Positions 1-8,400 of a DNA stretch of 64,000 bases are shown in pieces (position 1 is the first letter of the stretch; every line of letters starts with the position of its first letter). The stretch lies in contig NZ_BAAARY010000003.1 in NCBI RefSeq assembly GCF_039532605.1, positions 62,001 to 126,000 of the forward strand. Direction: 5' to 3'. The translations under genes and the position numbers were made by a program. The notes under the pieces were generated by a model, which was given only the letters and a program-made list of their open reading frames with translations, did not search any database and was not told the DNA's origin. The DNA comes from Pilimelia columellifera (GTDB lineage Bacteria; Actinomycetota; Actinomycetes; Mycobacteriales; Micromonosporaceae).

Positions 1-768
1 CAGCGAGATGCCCACCCCGGAGTTGGCGCCGAGCAGGCACCGCCGCCCGATCGCGATGACCTCCTTGCCGCCCCCCGACAACGTGCCCATGATGGAGGCG
101 CCGCCGCCGACGTCCGAGCCGTCGCCGATCACCACCCCCGCCGAGATCCGCCCCTCCACCATCGAGGCGCCCAGCGTGCCGGCGTTGAAGTTGACGAATC
201 CCTCGTGCATGACGGTCGTGCCGGCGGCCAGGTACGCGCCCAGCCGCACCCGGTTGCCGTCGGCGATCCGGACCCCGGCCGGCGACACATAGTCGACCAG
301 GCGGGGGAACTTGTCGATACCGAAGACGGTGAGGTGTCCGCCGGTGGCGCGAACGACGCCCCGCAGCTCGTCCACCCGGTCCACCGGGCAGGGGCCGGCG
401 CTGGTCCACGCGTTATTGGGCAGCAGCCCGAAAACGCCGTCCAGGTTCGCCTGGTGCGGGGTGACGAACCGGTGCGACAACAGGTGCAGGCGCAGGTAGG
501 CATCGGCCACGTCGGTCGGCGGGTCGGCCAACGACCCGATGCTGGTGGCGACCACCTTCGTCCGGAGTCCGTGCAGCGGGCGCTCGCCGACCACGGTCGC
601 CGGCAGGTCGAGCAGCACCGCGTCGGCGGCGTCGCCGGTGGGGGCGGGGCCGTCCGGGGCGGCGCCCAGACCGAGCTTGCCGGCGGGGTGCCAGACGTCG
701 AGCAGTTGTCCGTCCGCGGTGACGGTGGCGAGGCCGAAGCCCCAGGCGGGAGAGTCGATGGCAGTCAC
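1..768 (-). CDS. dapD: 2,3,4,5-tetrahydropyridine-2,6-dicarboxylate N-succinyltransferase, C-terminus missing
   Basis: Acyl-CoA-dependent succinylation step of the succinylase branch of diaminopimelate/lysine synthesis. The frame read leftwards from a GTG at 768 stays open to base 1 (256 codons), so the gene is cut by the window edge; actinobacterial DapD is about 310-320 residues, so roughly 60 are missing. The N-terminus (TAIDSPAWGFGLATVTADG), the FGIDKFPRLVDYVSPAGVR stretch and the left-handed-helix hexapeptide-type repeats (HEGFVNFNAGTLGASMVEGR, GGGASIMGTLSGGGK) are typical of the actinobacterial DapD type. It is divergent from dapE. TAACGT lies 7 nt before the GTG with no Shine-Dalgarno sequence, so the mRNA is probably leaderless. 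Family assignment is confident. Confidence 0.93.
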   Translation of the reverse strand, partial: MTAIDSPAWGFGLATVTADGQLLDVWHPAGKLGLGAAPDGPAPTGDAADAVLLDLPATVVGERPLHGLRTKVVATSIGSLADPPTDVADAYLRLHLLSHRFVTPHQANLDGVFGLLPNNAWTSAGPCPVDRVDELRGVVRATGGHLTVFGIDKFPRLVDYVSPAGVRIADGNRVRLGAYLAAGTTVMHEGFVNFNAGTLGASMVEGRISAGVVIGDGSDVGGGASIMGTLSGGGKEVIAIGRRCLLGANSGVGISL

Positions 769-815
769 GGACCAGACGTTACCGCGCCTGGCAGTGACGC
801 ATTACGGTGTGGCCC
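769..815. promoter_or_regulatory. divergent leaderless promoters of dapD and dapE
   Basis: Only 47 bp separate the two start codons. Minus strand: TAACGT (776-781), then 7 nt, then the dapD GTG. Plus strand: TACGGT (803-808), then 7 nt, then the dapE ATG. TANNNT about 7 nt from the first base of the start codon is the layout of actinobacterial leaderless genes. The two -10 boxes would share this short region, so the two genes are probably regulated together. Confidence 0.6.
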
Positions 816-1883
816 ATGGGTAACCCGCTGACTCCGCAGACGCTGGCCGATCCGACCGCGCTCACCCGCGCGCTCGTCGACATCGAGTCCGTCTCCGGCG
901 ACGAGGCCGCGATCGCCGACCACGTCGAGGAGGTCCTACGCTCCCAGACCCACCTGAGCGTCGAACGGCACCACCACACCATCATGGCCCGCACCGACCT
1001 CGGCCGCGCCGAGCGGGTGGTCCTAGCCGGGCACCTGGACACCGTCCCGATCGCCGACAACCTGCCCTCCAGGCTGGACGGCGATGTCCTGTACGGCTGC
1101 GGCACGTCCGACATGAAGTCCGGGGTGGCCCTGGCCCTGCACCTGGCCGTCACTGAGCCGGCGCCCCGGCACGACGTCACCTACCTCTTCTACGAATGTG
1201 AGGAAATCGACTCGGCCAGGAACGGCCTGACGTTGGTCTCGGCAGCTCACCCGCACTGGCTCGCGGCCGACTTCGCCGTCCTGCTGGAGCCCACCTACGG
1301 GCTGGTCGAGGCCGGCTGCCAGGGCACCATGCGGGCGATCGTCCGGACGACCGGGACCCGCGCCCACGCCGCCCGGTCCTGGCTCGGCGCCAACGCGATC
1401 CACGCCGTCGGGGAGTTGTTGAGCCGGCTGGCGACCTACCCGGCCCGGACTGTCGACATCGACGGTTGCCGGTACCGGGAAGGCTTCAACGCGGTGGGGA
1501 TCACCGGCGGCGTCGCCGGAAACGTCATCCCGGACGCCTGCGAGGTCGAGCTGAACCTTCGGTTCGCCCCGGACCGTTCGGTGGCGCAGGCCGAAGCGCA
1601 CCTCCGGGAGGTCTGCGCCGGGTACGACGTGGAGATCGTCGACGCCGCACCAGGGGCGCTGCCGGGCCTGGGCGCCGCCGCGGCGAGACATTTCCTGGCA
1701 GCCGTCGGTCAGCCGCCGGCCGCCAAGCTCGGTTGGACCGATGTGGCCCGCTTCGCCGAGTTGGGCATCCCGGCGGTGAACTTCGGTCCGGGCGACCCGA
1801 ACCTGGCCCACACCCGGGACGAGCATGTCGAACTATCCAAGATCACAGATGGCGCTCAGGTGCTGCGGCGGTGGTTGACCTAA
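816..1883 (+). CDS. dapE: succinyl-diaminopimelate desuccinylase
   Basis: Zn-dependent M20 amidohydrolase that hydrolyses N-succinyl-LL-2,6-diaminopimelate in the lysine/peptidoglycan precursor pathway. Visible signatures are GHLDTVP (metal His/Asp), CGTSDMKSG (bridging Asp), FYECEEID (catalytic and metal Glu) and the C-terminal NFGPGDPNLAHTRDEH with the last metal His. The length of 355 residues is normal for the family. ATG 816 was chosen over an in-frame GTG at 807 because TACGGT sits 7 nt upstream and mycobacterial DapE aligns from here. It is divergent from dapD, the preceding pathway enzyme. The stop codon overlaps the end of a small convergent ORF. Confidence 0.94.
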   Translation: MGNPLTPQTLADPTALTRALVDIESVSGDEAAIADHVEEVLRSQTHLSVERHHHTIMARTDLGRAERVVLAGHLDTVPIADNLPSRLDGDVLYGCGTSDMKSGVALALHLAVTEPAPRHDVTYLFYECEEIDSARNGLTLVSAAHPHWLAADFAVLLEPTYGLVEAGCQGTMRAIVRTTGTRAHAARSWLGANAIHAVGELLSRLATYPARTVDIDGCRYREGFNAVGITGGVAGNVIPDACEVELNLRFAPDRSVAQAEAHLREVCAGYDVEIVDAAPGALPGLGAAAARHFLAAVGQPPAAKLGWTDVARFAELGIPAVNFGPGDPNLAHTRDEHVELSKITDGAQVLRRWLT

Positions 1884-2032
1884 CCGGCGACGGCGCGGCC
1901 AGGATCGTCGGGCGCGACATCCGGGTCGGCGGCGCGATCGTCCACGGTGGCGGCGATCCGTCGCTGGTTGACGGCGGCTCGGATGCGGCGGTTGAGGGCG
2001 CGGCGACGGCGGAGCAGCTCGGTGCGGGTCAT
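1880..2032 (-). CDS. small Arg-rich hypothetical protein (50 aa)
   Basis: ATG at 2032 is preceded by a purine-rich GGGGGAA and encodes a 50-residue peptide beginning MTRTELLRRRRALNRRIRAA. The N-terminal half is strongly basic and helical and the C-terminal half acidic. The stop overlaps the dapE stop by 3 bp, a tight tail-to-tail arrangement. I recognise no family. Codon use is compatible with a real gene, but the length makes this uncertain. The upstream region contains TATAAC and an inverted repeat that could serve as promoter and operator. Confidence 0.45.
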   Translation of the reverse strand: MTRTELLRRRRALNRRIRAAVNQRRIAATVDDRAADPDVAPDDPGRAVAG

Positions 2033-2080
2033 CACCAATGATTCCCCCTTTCCCGCGCGGGTGTCCTCGGCCGGGAACCC

Positions 2081-2101
2081 GCGTCTTTACGTTATAGACG
2101 C
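2081..2101. promoter_or_regulatory. inverted repeat GCGTCT-N9-AGACGC in a divergent promoter region
   Basis: Perfect 6-bp arms with a 9-nt A/T-rich centre (TTACGTTAT). On the minus strand the centre supplies TATAAC, a good -10 for the small gene at 1880-2032; on the plus strand it lies about 60 bp upstream of the LOG-family gene. It could be an operator, or a chance symmetry. Confidence 0.35.
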
Positions 2102-2150
2102 TTGAGGGCCACAAAAGGTTGCGGTTTCCCAGACAAGCGACACGGACCGT

Positions 2151-2156
2151 TACGGT
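2151..2156 (+). promoter_or_regulatory. -10 box TACGGT of a leaderless mRNA
   Basis: TACGGT followed by 6 nt and then the ATG at 2163. The same hexamer precedes dapE. No Shine-Dalgarno sequence is present. Confidence 0.55.
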
Positions 2157-2162
2157 GGTGGC

Positions 2163-3011
2163 ATGTCGGACCACCAGTCGCAGCGACCCCATAGCAGCAG
2201 CCCGGAGCGCCACCGGGGCGCGGTCACCCTGCGGCGGGAGGCCATCCCCACCAGCACCGCCGACCAGCGACTGCTCGATTCGCGGCACCGCGGTGACTGG
2301 AAGTCCCGGGACGCCTGGCGGGTGCTGCGCATCCAGGCGGAATTCGTCGAGGGCTTCGACGCGCTGGCCGAGCTGCCGCCTGCCGTCAGCGTTTTCGGCT
2401 CGGCCCGGTGCGCCCCCCACTCAGCCGAGTGGGCGTTGGGGGAGCGGCTCGGCGCCGCCCTGGCGAACGCCGGCTACGCGGTGATCACCGGTGGCGGTCC
2501 GGGGGTGATGGCGGCGGCGAACAAGGGCGCCGTGGCCGCCGGCGGCCTTTCGGTGGGCCTGGGCATCGAGTTGCCGTTCGAACAGGGCATGAACGAGTGG
2601 GTCGACCTCGGCGTCAACTTCAGGTACTTCTTCGCGCGCAAGACGATGTTCGTCAAGTACGCGCAGGCGTTCGTGGTCCTGCCCGGCGGGTTCGGCACCC
2701 TCGACGAGCTGTTCGAGGCCCTGACGCTGGTGCAGACCGGCAAGGTGACGCGATTCCCGGTCGTGCTCATGGGGGTGGCGTACTGGTCGGGCCTCATCGA
2801 CTGGCTCCGCGGCTCGATGGCCGCCGAGGGGAAGATCAGCGCCGCTGACCTCGACCTCATCTGCCTCACCGATGATATGGACCAGGCGCTACGGCACATC
2901 GTCGAGGCCGACCCCCGGCTTGTCGCCGAGCAGGAGGCAGCCGAGGAGGCGGCCGTGAGTCATCTTGTGCATGACCAGCTGGCGGCCGACGAAGCCGGAC
3001 ACGAGATCTGA
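2163..3011 (+). CDS. TIGR00730/LOG family Rossmann-fold nucleotide hydrolase
   Basis: 282 residues with the LOG-family signature PGGFGTLDELFE at about 174-185 and the upstream GGGPGVMAAANKGA loop that binds the nucleotide phosphate. Proteins of this family are cytokinin riboside 5'-monophosphate phosphoribohydrolases (N-glycosidases on AMP-type substrates), though many bacterial members probably act in nucleotide salvage. The roughly 60-residue N-terminus is basic and Ser-rich and the C-terminus is acidic (EQEAAEEAA). The leaderless start is supported by TACGGT. In M. tuberculosis a homologue also lies beside dapE, consistent with conserved local order (from memory). Confidence 0.85.
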   Translation: MSDHQSQRPHSSSPERHRGAVTLRREAIPTSTADQRLLDSRHRGDWKSRDAWRVLRIQAEFVEGFDALAELPPAVSVFGSARCAPHSAEWALGERLGAALANAGYAVITGGGPGVMAAANKGAVAAGGLSVGLGIELPFEQGMNEWVDLGVNFRYFFARKTMFVKYAQAFVVLPGGFGTLDELFEALTLVQTGKVTRFPVVLMGVAYWSGLIDWLRGSMAAEGKISAADLDLICLTDDMDQALRHIVEADPRLVAEQEAAEEAAVSHLVHDQLAADEAGHEI

Positions 3012-3036
3012 CCGCCGGCCGCCCGCTGGTCCGCGA

Positions 3037-3486
3037 TCACATGTTGCCGCAGGCGGCGACGAGGTCGTTCTCGTACTTGGCGCCGACCTTCTCGACCGCT
3101 GTCTTGGCATCGGCCGGCTTGACCGCCGCGAGGTCGGCGGCGAACGCGTCCAGCTTCTTGGCGAATTCGCCCTCGGCGTTCTTGCTGGCCTTCGCGACGG
3201 CTTCGCTGTACGTCTTGACAGTCGCCGCGGCGTCCTTGTCGGTGGTCGCCGGGTTGATCATTGTTGTCATGGCCTTGACAGTGGCGGACTTCAGCTCGCC
3301 GCAGGCTGCCGCGTTGGCGCCGGTCGCGGCGCTGCCGCTGGGGGCGGGCGCGTCGGACGGGCTGCCCGGGGCCGAGGTGGTCGCTGCGGGGTTCGTCGGC
3401 GCGGCGGCCGGCGTCTTGTCCCCGGAGCAGCCGGCGGCGGTCAGGGCGATGGCGGCGGTAGCGGCCACACAGATGAGACGGCGCAT
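3037..3486 (-). CDS. putative secreted lipoprotein
   Basis: 149 residues starting at ATG 3486, which has GTGAGGAA upstream. MRRLICVAATAAIALTAAGC is a lipoprotein signal peptide with lipobox TAAGC and the lipid-attachment Cys at residue 20. A Ser/Pro/Ala/Thr-rich linker follows (about 21-55), then a helical domain with two Cys residues (ACGELK and AACGNM) that could form a disulphide. An upstream in-frame start would bury the signal peptide, so it was not used. No enzymatic motif was recognised. The protein is most likely anchored on the outer face of the membrane. Confidence 0.75.
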   Translation of the reverse strand: MRRLICVAATAAIALTAAGCSGDKTPAAAPTNPAATTSAPGSPSDAPAPSGSAATGANAAACGELKSATVKAMTTMINPATTDKDAAATVKTYSEAVAKASKNAEGEFAKKLDAFAADLAAVKPADAKTAVEKVGAKYENDLVAACGNM

Positions 3487-3636
3487 GAATTTCCTCACGT
3501 TGGGGGTGGCCGCCTCCTGGCGGCCCAGACACGGCTGTGGACCGTACGGCAAAAATCGGGGCGGTCGCTGTCGGAAAGCTGACTCTGCGATCTTCGCCTC
3601 AATTGTCCACTAAGGAATTGATCATGCAGCGGCGGC

Positions 3637-3755
3637 GGGTCGGCCCCAGGCGTCGAGCTGTCGGGCGCGGTCGAGGTGTCGGTGACCGCCGACGGTCCGG
3701 GCATTCCCGCCGCGGACCGGGAAACGGGTGTTCGACCGGTGGCGCGGTGTAAGTC
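3637..3755 (+). pseudogene. relic of a sensor histidine kinase ATPase domain
   Basis: Reading from about 3637, the frame gives GAVEVSVTADGPGIPAADRE, a recognisable G-box (DxGxGIP) of a HATPase_c domain. After one extra A near 3722-3724 the next frame continues with RVFDRWRGV, the usual F-box sequence. No start, H-box or N-box lies upstream. It therefore appears to be a 120-bp frameshifted remnant of a two-component kinase, not a gene. Confidence 0.6.
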
Positions 3756-3759
3756 CAGC

Positions 3760-3978
3760 AGGACACCTCAGCCGTTCGGCTGCATGTGGGGCGTCCATTT
3801 CGCTGTCGAGACGGCGGACAGCAAAAGATCTTATATATGACTTAATCCCTACCGAAGGTATTTTCCAACGCCCAGTAGAAATGCGGCTTTGATACCTATA
3901 TGTTCCCTGCGGGTTGAGCGCCGGAACCATTCCGGGCGCCGGTCCGAATCCATATTCACTACTCGAGGGGAATCCTCC
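3760..3978 (+). promoter_or_regulatory. A/T-rich promoter/leader of the secreted repeat protein
   Basis: Unusually A/T-rich for this window: TTATATATGA (3831-3840) and GATACCTATATG (about 3891-3902) are -10 candidates, and TACCGAAGGTA is a short palindrome. A strong Shine-Dalgarno (GAGGGGA) precedes ATG 3979. The A/T content and long leader suggest a regulated, possibly highly expressed gene. No known riboswitch was recognised. Confidence 0.4.
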
Positions 3979-4458
3979 ATGCGCATTGCCGCTCGCACCG
4001 CAGTTTTGGCTGCCACGGCCGCTGCGGCCATCAGCTTCGCCAGCCCCGCCCTGGCTGGCGATACCTTCAACAACGCGGACATCAGCATCAGCGGTGGCAA
4101 CGCCGCCTCGCTTGCCGCCTGTGTGAACTACGCCAAGAAGAGCATCATCGCGGGGCTGAAGGGCCAGTCCAACTACTGCAAGAACTTTGCCAAGGCGGAG
4201 GGCGGCGACGTCAAGCTCAAGAACGTCAGCGTCTGGGTACAGCAGGAGGGCAACAGCGGCTGGTTCGGAAAGACCAAGAACAACGCGTCGGTCTCCATCA
4301 GCGGCGGCGACGCCGTTGCTGTCGCCGGTTGCGTGAACTTCCTGCAGGGCAGCGCGACCGCCGCGCAGAAGAACGAATGCACGAACGCCGCCGTCGCCCA
4401 GGGCGGCGACGTCAACCTGAAGAACGTGAGCATCACGGTCATCCAGGTCGGCAGCTAG
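3979..4458 (+). CDS. secreted protein with two Cys-pair repeats, novel family
   Basis: 159 residues. A signal peptide (MRIAARTAVLAATAAAAISF..., cleavage after SPALA near residue 26) is followed by two copies of a module of about 55 residues. Each module starts with a beta-type segment (ISISGG or VSISGG), has a Cys after about 10 residues, a second Cys 13-19 residues later, then an Ala-rich stretch and GGDVxLKNVSxxV. The Cys pair per module probably forms a disulphide. No catalytic residues or known domain were recognised. The next gene encodes a longer relative with four degenerate copies of the module. Start chosen from GAGGGGA 8 nt upstream. Confidence 0.8.
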   Translation: MRIAARTAVLAATAAAAISFASPALAGDTFNNADISISGGNAASLAACVNYAKKSIIAGLKGQSNYCKNFAKAEGGDVKLKNVSVWVQQEGNSGWFGKTKNNASVSISGGDAVAVAGCVNFLQGSATAAQKNECTNAAVAQGGDVNLKNVSITVIQVGS

Positions 4459-4468
4459 TTCAACGACC

Positions 4469-4500
4469 GGAGGCGGGTGGTGACCTCGCCGCCCGCCTCC
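4469..4500 (+). terminator. GC-rich hairpin between the two repeat-protein genes
   Basis: Arms GGAGGCGGG (4469-4477) and CCCGCCTCC (4492-4500) form a perfect 9-bp stem 10 nt after the first gene. There is no U-run, so it may attenuate or protect the transcript rather than terminate it fully. Confidence 0.45.
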
Positions 4501-4562
4501 CGTGCATCCCGCGGCCCGGCCCGGGGCGCGCTCCCCCCGCCATGAACCCCCTGGAGACCACC

Positions 4563-5384
4563 ATGCACCTGCGCTCACAGCCGCTCGTGGCGAGCACCCG
4601 AACCGTCGCCGCGGCCGTCACCGGCATCCTCGTCATCACCGCCGGCACCGCCGCAGTCGCCCAGGCGGCCGACGCCAACATCCGGATCGTCGGCGGCAAC
4701 GGCGCCGCCGAGGTGGTGTGCGGCAACGTCGCCGTCGCCCAGCAACTCGCCAACAAGCGCCGCATCCCGATGCAGGCCAACCGCTGCACCGCCAACTCCG
4801 CCGGCGGCTCCGTCGAGCTGGCCAACGTGGAGATCTACGTCAAGGCCGCCGCGCGCGCCGCGAACCAGGGCAACCGGGTGCTGGCCGCGCTCGATGCCGC
4901 CGCCGCCGGGACCGCGAACGACCAGTGCGCCCGCTACCGCGCCTCGAACCAGCAGAGCAACCGCTGCCTGGCCGAGGGGCACAGCGGCAACACGAACCTC
5001 AGTGGTGTCACCCACGTGTACCGCGACGCCCAGGGCAGCGTCAAGCGGCGCACCCTGGACGACCTGGTGCTGGGCGCGAGCAGCCTGCCGGCACCGACCG
5101 CGGCGTGCCGCAACGTCGTGACCGACGCCGTCAACCAGCAGGACGACTGCGTCAGCACCGGCGGCGCCCCCAGCTGGTCGCTGACCGGCGTGGACGCACG
5201 CGTGGGCGGCGCCCTGCGGCAGAACATCAACATCGAGATCCGGGGCGGCTCGGCCCGCAGCTACATCTACTGCTTCAACTACACCGACGGCACCGGCAAG
5301 GTACGCCAGCTCAACGTCTGCGACGCCCGCGCCCGTGCCGGCGATATCACCCTCCGGAACGTGGTCATCCACACCGAGTCGTAG
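4563..5384 (+). CDS. secreted protein with four degenerate Cys-pair repeats
   Basis: 273 residues; ATG 4563 has CTGGAG at proper spacing and was preferred to an in-frame ATG at 4542 without a ribosome site. The signal peptide ends near AAVAQA^ADA (about 36). The mature part contains four modules of 50-60 residues related to those of the preceding protein. The first (NIRIVGGNGAAEVVC ... GGSVELANVEIYV) and last (INIEIRGGSARSYIYC ... AGDITLRNVVIHT) are clear; the middle two have lost the GG but keep the Cys pair. Function unknown; it is probably a cell-surface or matrix protein. It is a paralogue of the upstream gene, likely from duplication and module expansion. Confidence 0.8.
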   Translation: MHLRSQPLVASTRTVAAAVTGILVITAGTAAVAQAADANIRIVGGNGAAEVVCGNVAVAQQLANKRRIPMQANRCTANSAGGSVELANVEIYVKAAARAANQGNRVLAALDAAAAGTANDQCARYRASNQQSNRCLAEGHSGNTNLSGVTHVYRDAQGSVKRRTLDDLVLGASSLPAPTAACRNVVTDAVNQQDDCVSTGGAPSWSLTGVDARVGGALRQNINIEIRGGSARSYIYCFNYTDGTGKVRQLNVCDARARAGDITLRNVVIHTES

Positions 5385-5467
5385 GGCCGGCTCCGGGGTC
5401 CGGGCGTCCGGCTGACCACCGGGTCGGGTACCGCAGGCTCGATGTCCTACTGGCGTGATCTGATGGA

Positions 5468-8400
5468 ATGGTGTCCGCCGAGCCGTCCCCAGCGTCGCCG
5501 ACCGCAGCTGCGCCGTCCGGCGACGCGGGGGGCGGGCGGGCCGGTGGTTACCGGCTCGTCCGGCCGGTCGTCGTCGTACCGGCGCCGCTGGCCGTCGATC
5601 CGGACCAGCGGCGGGTCGTCGAGCACACCGGCCGTCCGATGCTGGTGCTCGGCGGTCCCGGAACCGGCAAGACGACCACGCTGGTCGAGGCCGTCGCCGC
5701 CCGGGTCGCCGAGGGCGTGGACCCGGAGCGGGTCCTCGCGCTCACCTTCGGCCGCCGTGCCGCCACCGCGCTGCGGCGGCGGATCGAGGCGCGGGTCACC
5801 CGCGCCGACGGGGCCCGCCCCACCGGGCGGGCGGTGCGCGAGCCGATGGTGCGCACCTTCCACGCGTACGCCTTCGGGCTGCTGCGCAACGCCGCCGCGC
5901 AGCGCGGTGAGCCGCCGCCGCGCCTGCTCACCGGCCCGGAGCAGGACCTCATCATCCGGGAGCTGGTCGCCCCGTTCGAGGACGAGCCGTCCCTGGTCCG
6001 GTGGCCTGAGCAGCTGCGCGCCGCCGTCGGCACCCGGGCTTTCGCCGGGCAGTTGCGCGACCTGCTCCTACGCGCCGCCGAACGAGGCGTCAGCCCGGCC
6101 GGGCTCGCCACGCTGGCCCGTCGCCACGGCCGCCCGGACTGGCAGTCGGCCGCCGCGTTCATGGAGCAGTACGCCGAGGTGCTCGCCCTCCGCGACGCGA
6201 CCAGCCGGGGCGCCCCCGCCTACGACAACGCCGAGCTGGTCCGCGCGGCGGCCGCGCTCCTGACCGCCGACCAGGAGCTGCTGGCCGCCGAGCGCGGCCG
6301 GCTCGCCTACGTCTACGTCGACGAGCTGGCCGACACCGACCCCGCCCAGCTGGACCTGTTGGAGCTGGTCGCCGGCGGCGGGCTGCCGGTCGTCGCGTTC
6401 GCCGACCCGGACTCCTCGATCTACAGCTTCCGTGGCGCCGACCCCGCCGGGGCCCGCGGCTTCCCGGACCGGTTCCGGGCCGCCGACGGCGCCCCCGCCC
6501 CGACGATCACCCTGTCGACGTCCTACCGGGCCGGCGGTGACCTGCTCGCGGCGACCCGGCGGATCGCCGCCCGGCTGCGCGGCCCCGGCGAGCACCGGCG
6601 GCTGCGGGAAGCCGCCAAACTCGCCGCCGTCACCGTCACCACCTTCCGCACCGTCGGCAGCGAAGCCGCGTTCGCGGCGCACACCCTGCGCGAGGCCCAC
6701 CTGCGCGACGGCGTCCCGTGGTCACAGATGGCAGTGCTGACCAGGGCCAGCTCGCAGCTGCCGACCCTCGAACGCGCCCTGCACACCGCCGGTGTCCCCA
6801 CCGTCACCCACGCCGACGACCTGGCGCTGCACCGGCAACCGGCCGTCGCGCCGCTGCTGTTGCTGCTGCGTTGCGCCGTCGAGCCGGAGCGGTTGGACGA
6901 GGAGGCGGCGGTGGCGCTGCTGCACTCGCCGTTCGGTGGCGCCGACCCGCTCGCCGAGCGGCGGCTGCGGCAGGGCCTGCGGGCGTTGGCGTTGGCCGCC
7001 GGCGACCACCGGGCCACCGGCGACCTGCTCGTCGAGGCGCTGGCCGAACCTGGCCAGCTCGCCGCGACGCTGCGCCGCTGGGCCGAGCCGGGGCAGCGGG
7101 TGGCCGGACTCCTCGACACCGCCCGACAGGCCGCCGCCCGTCCGGGCAGCACCGTCGAGGATGTCCTGTGGGCGGTGTGGGACGCCAGCGGCCTGGCCGA
7201 GCGGTGGAGCGCCGCCGCGACCCGTCCACCACGCGCCGACGAGCCCGCGCACGTCCACCAACGACGGGCGATGGCCGCTGACCGGGACCTCGACGCCGTC
7301 GTGGTGCTGTTCGACACCGCCGCCAGGTTCGTCGACCGGCTTCCCGGCGCCCGTACCGAGGTGTTCCTCGACCACGTCCTCGGCCAGCAGCTGCCGGCCG
7401 ACACCCTGGCTCCCAGCGCCGACCGGGGCGAGGCGGTCCGGCTGCTGTCCGCGCACGCCGCCAAGGGCCTGGAGTGGGACGTCGTGGTGATCCCCGGCGT
7501 CCAGGAGGGCGTCTGGCCGGATTTGCGGCTTCGTGGCAGCCTGCTCGGCGCCGAGCAGCTCGTCGACGCCGTCGCCGGACGGGAGGCCGCCGCCGGGGCG
7601 GCCGCCGTCAGCGCCCGCTCCGCGCTCCTGGACGACGAGCGCCGCCTGTTCTACGTGGCCTGCGCCCGGGCCCGGCGTCGGCTGGTCGCCACCGCGGTCG
7701 CCTCCGGCGCGGTCGGCGGCGCCGACGGCGAGGAGCAGCCGAGTCGGTTCCTGCACGAGCTGGGCGTCGCCGGGCACGTCGACGACGAAGGGGCGCCCCA
7801 GCTGCCGGCGGCGCAGCTGCCCCGGGCGTTGACGCTGCCGGCGTTGGTGGCCGAGCTGCGGTCCGCCGCCGCCGACCCGCAGGCCCCCGAGCCACGACGG
7901 CGGGCCGCCGCCGCGCAGCTGGCCCGGCTGGCGCTCGCCGGGGTCGCCGGGGCGGACCCGGACCAGTGGTGGGGCCTGCCGCAGCTCACCGACGACGGCC
8001 CGCTCTTCGCCGACGACGACGCGGTGCGGGTCACCCCGTCCACGATGGAGAGCGTGCTGCGGTGCAGCCTGCGGTGGCTGCTGGAACGGCACGGCGGCCG
8101 GCCCGCCGACTCGTCGGCGCAGGGGTTGGGGAATCTGGTCCACGCGGCGGCGATGCTGGCCGAGGACGCCCACGTCGATCGGGCCGCCCTGGTCGACTAT
8201 GTGGGGGCGCGGTTCGACGCGATCGAGCTGGCCGCGCGGTGGCTCGCCGACCGGGAACACCAGCGCGCCGAGACCATGGTCGACAAACTCCTCGGCTGGC
8301 TGGCGGTGAACCCGCGTCGGCTGCTGGCGATCGAACGGGAGTTCGCGGTGCGGCTGGCCGCCGACGGGGACGGCCCGGCGGTGGAGCTGACCGGCCGGGT

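Noticed and set aside
129..503. Overlapping open frames inside dapD and most other genes on both strands
   Set aside because: High-GC DNA gives long antisense frames; their residues are Arg/Ala/Pro/Gly-rich with no domain, whereas the true frame has clear family motifs.
5438..5467. TGTCCTAC-N8-TCTGAT before adnA as a PafBC-type DNA-damage promoter
   Set aside because: The -10 lacks TANNNT and the TGTCRG core is imperfect; too weak to call.
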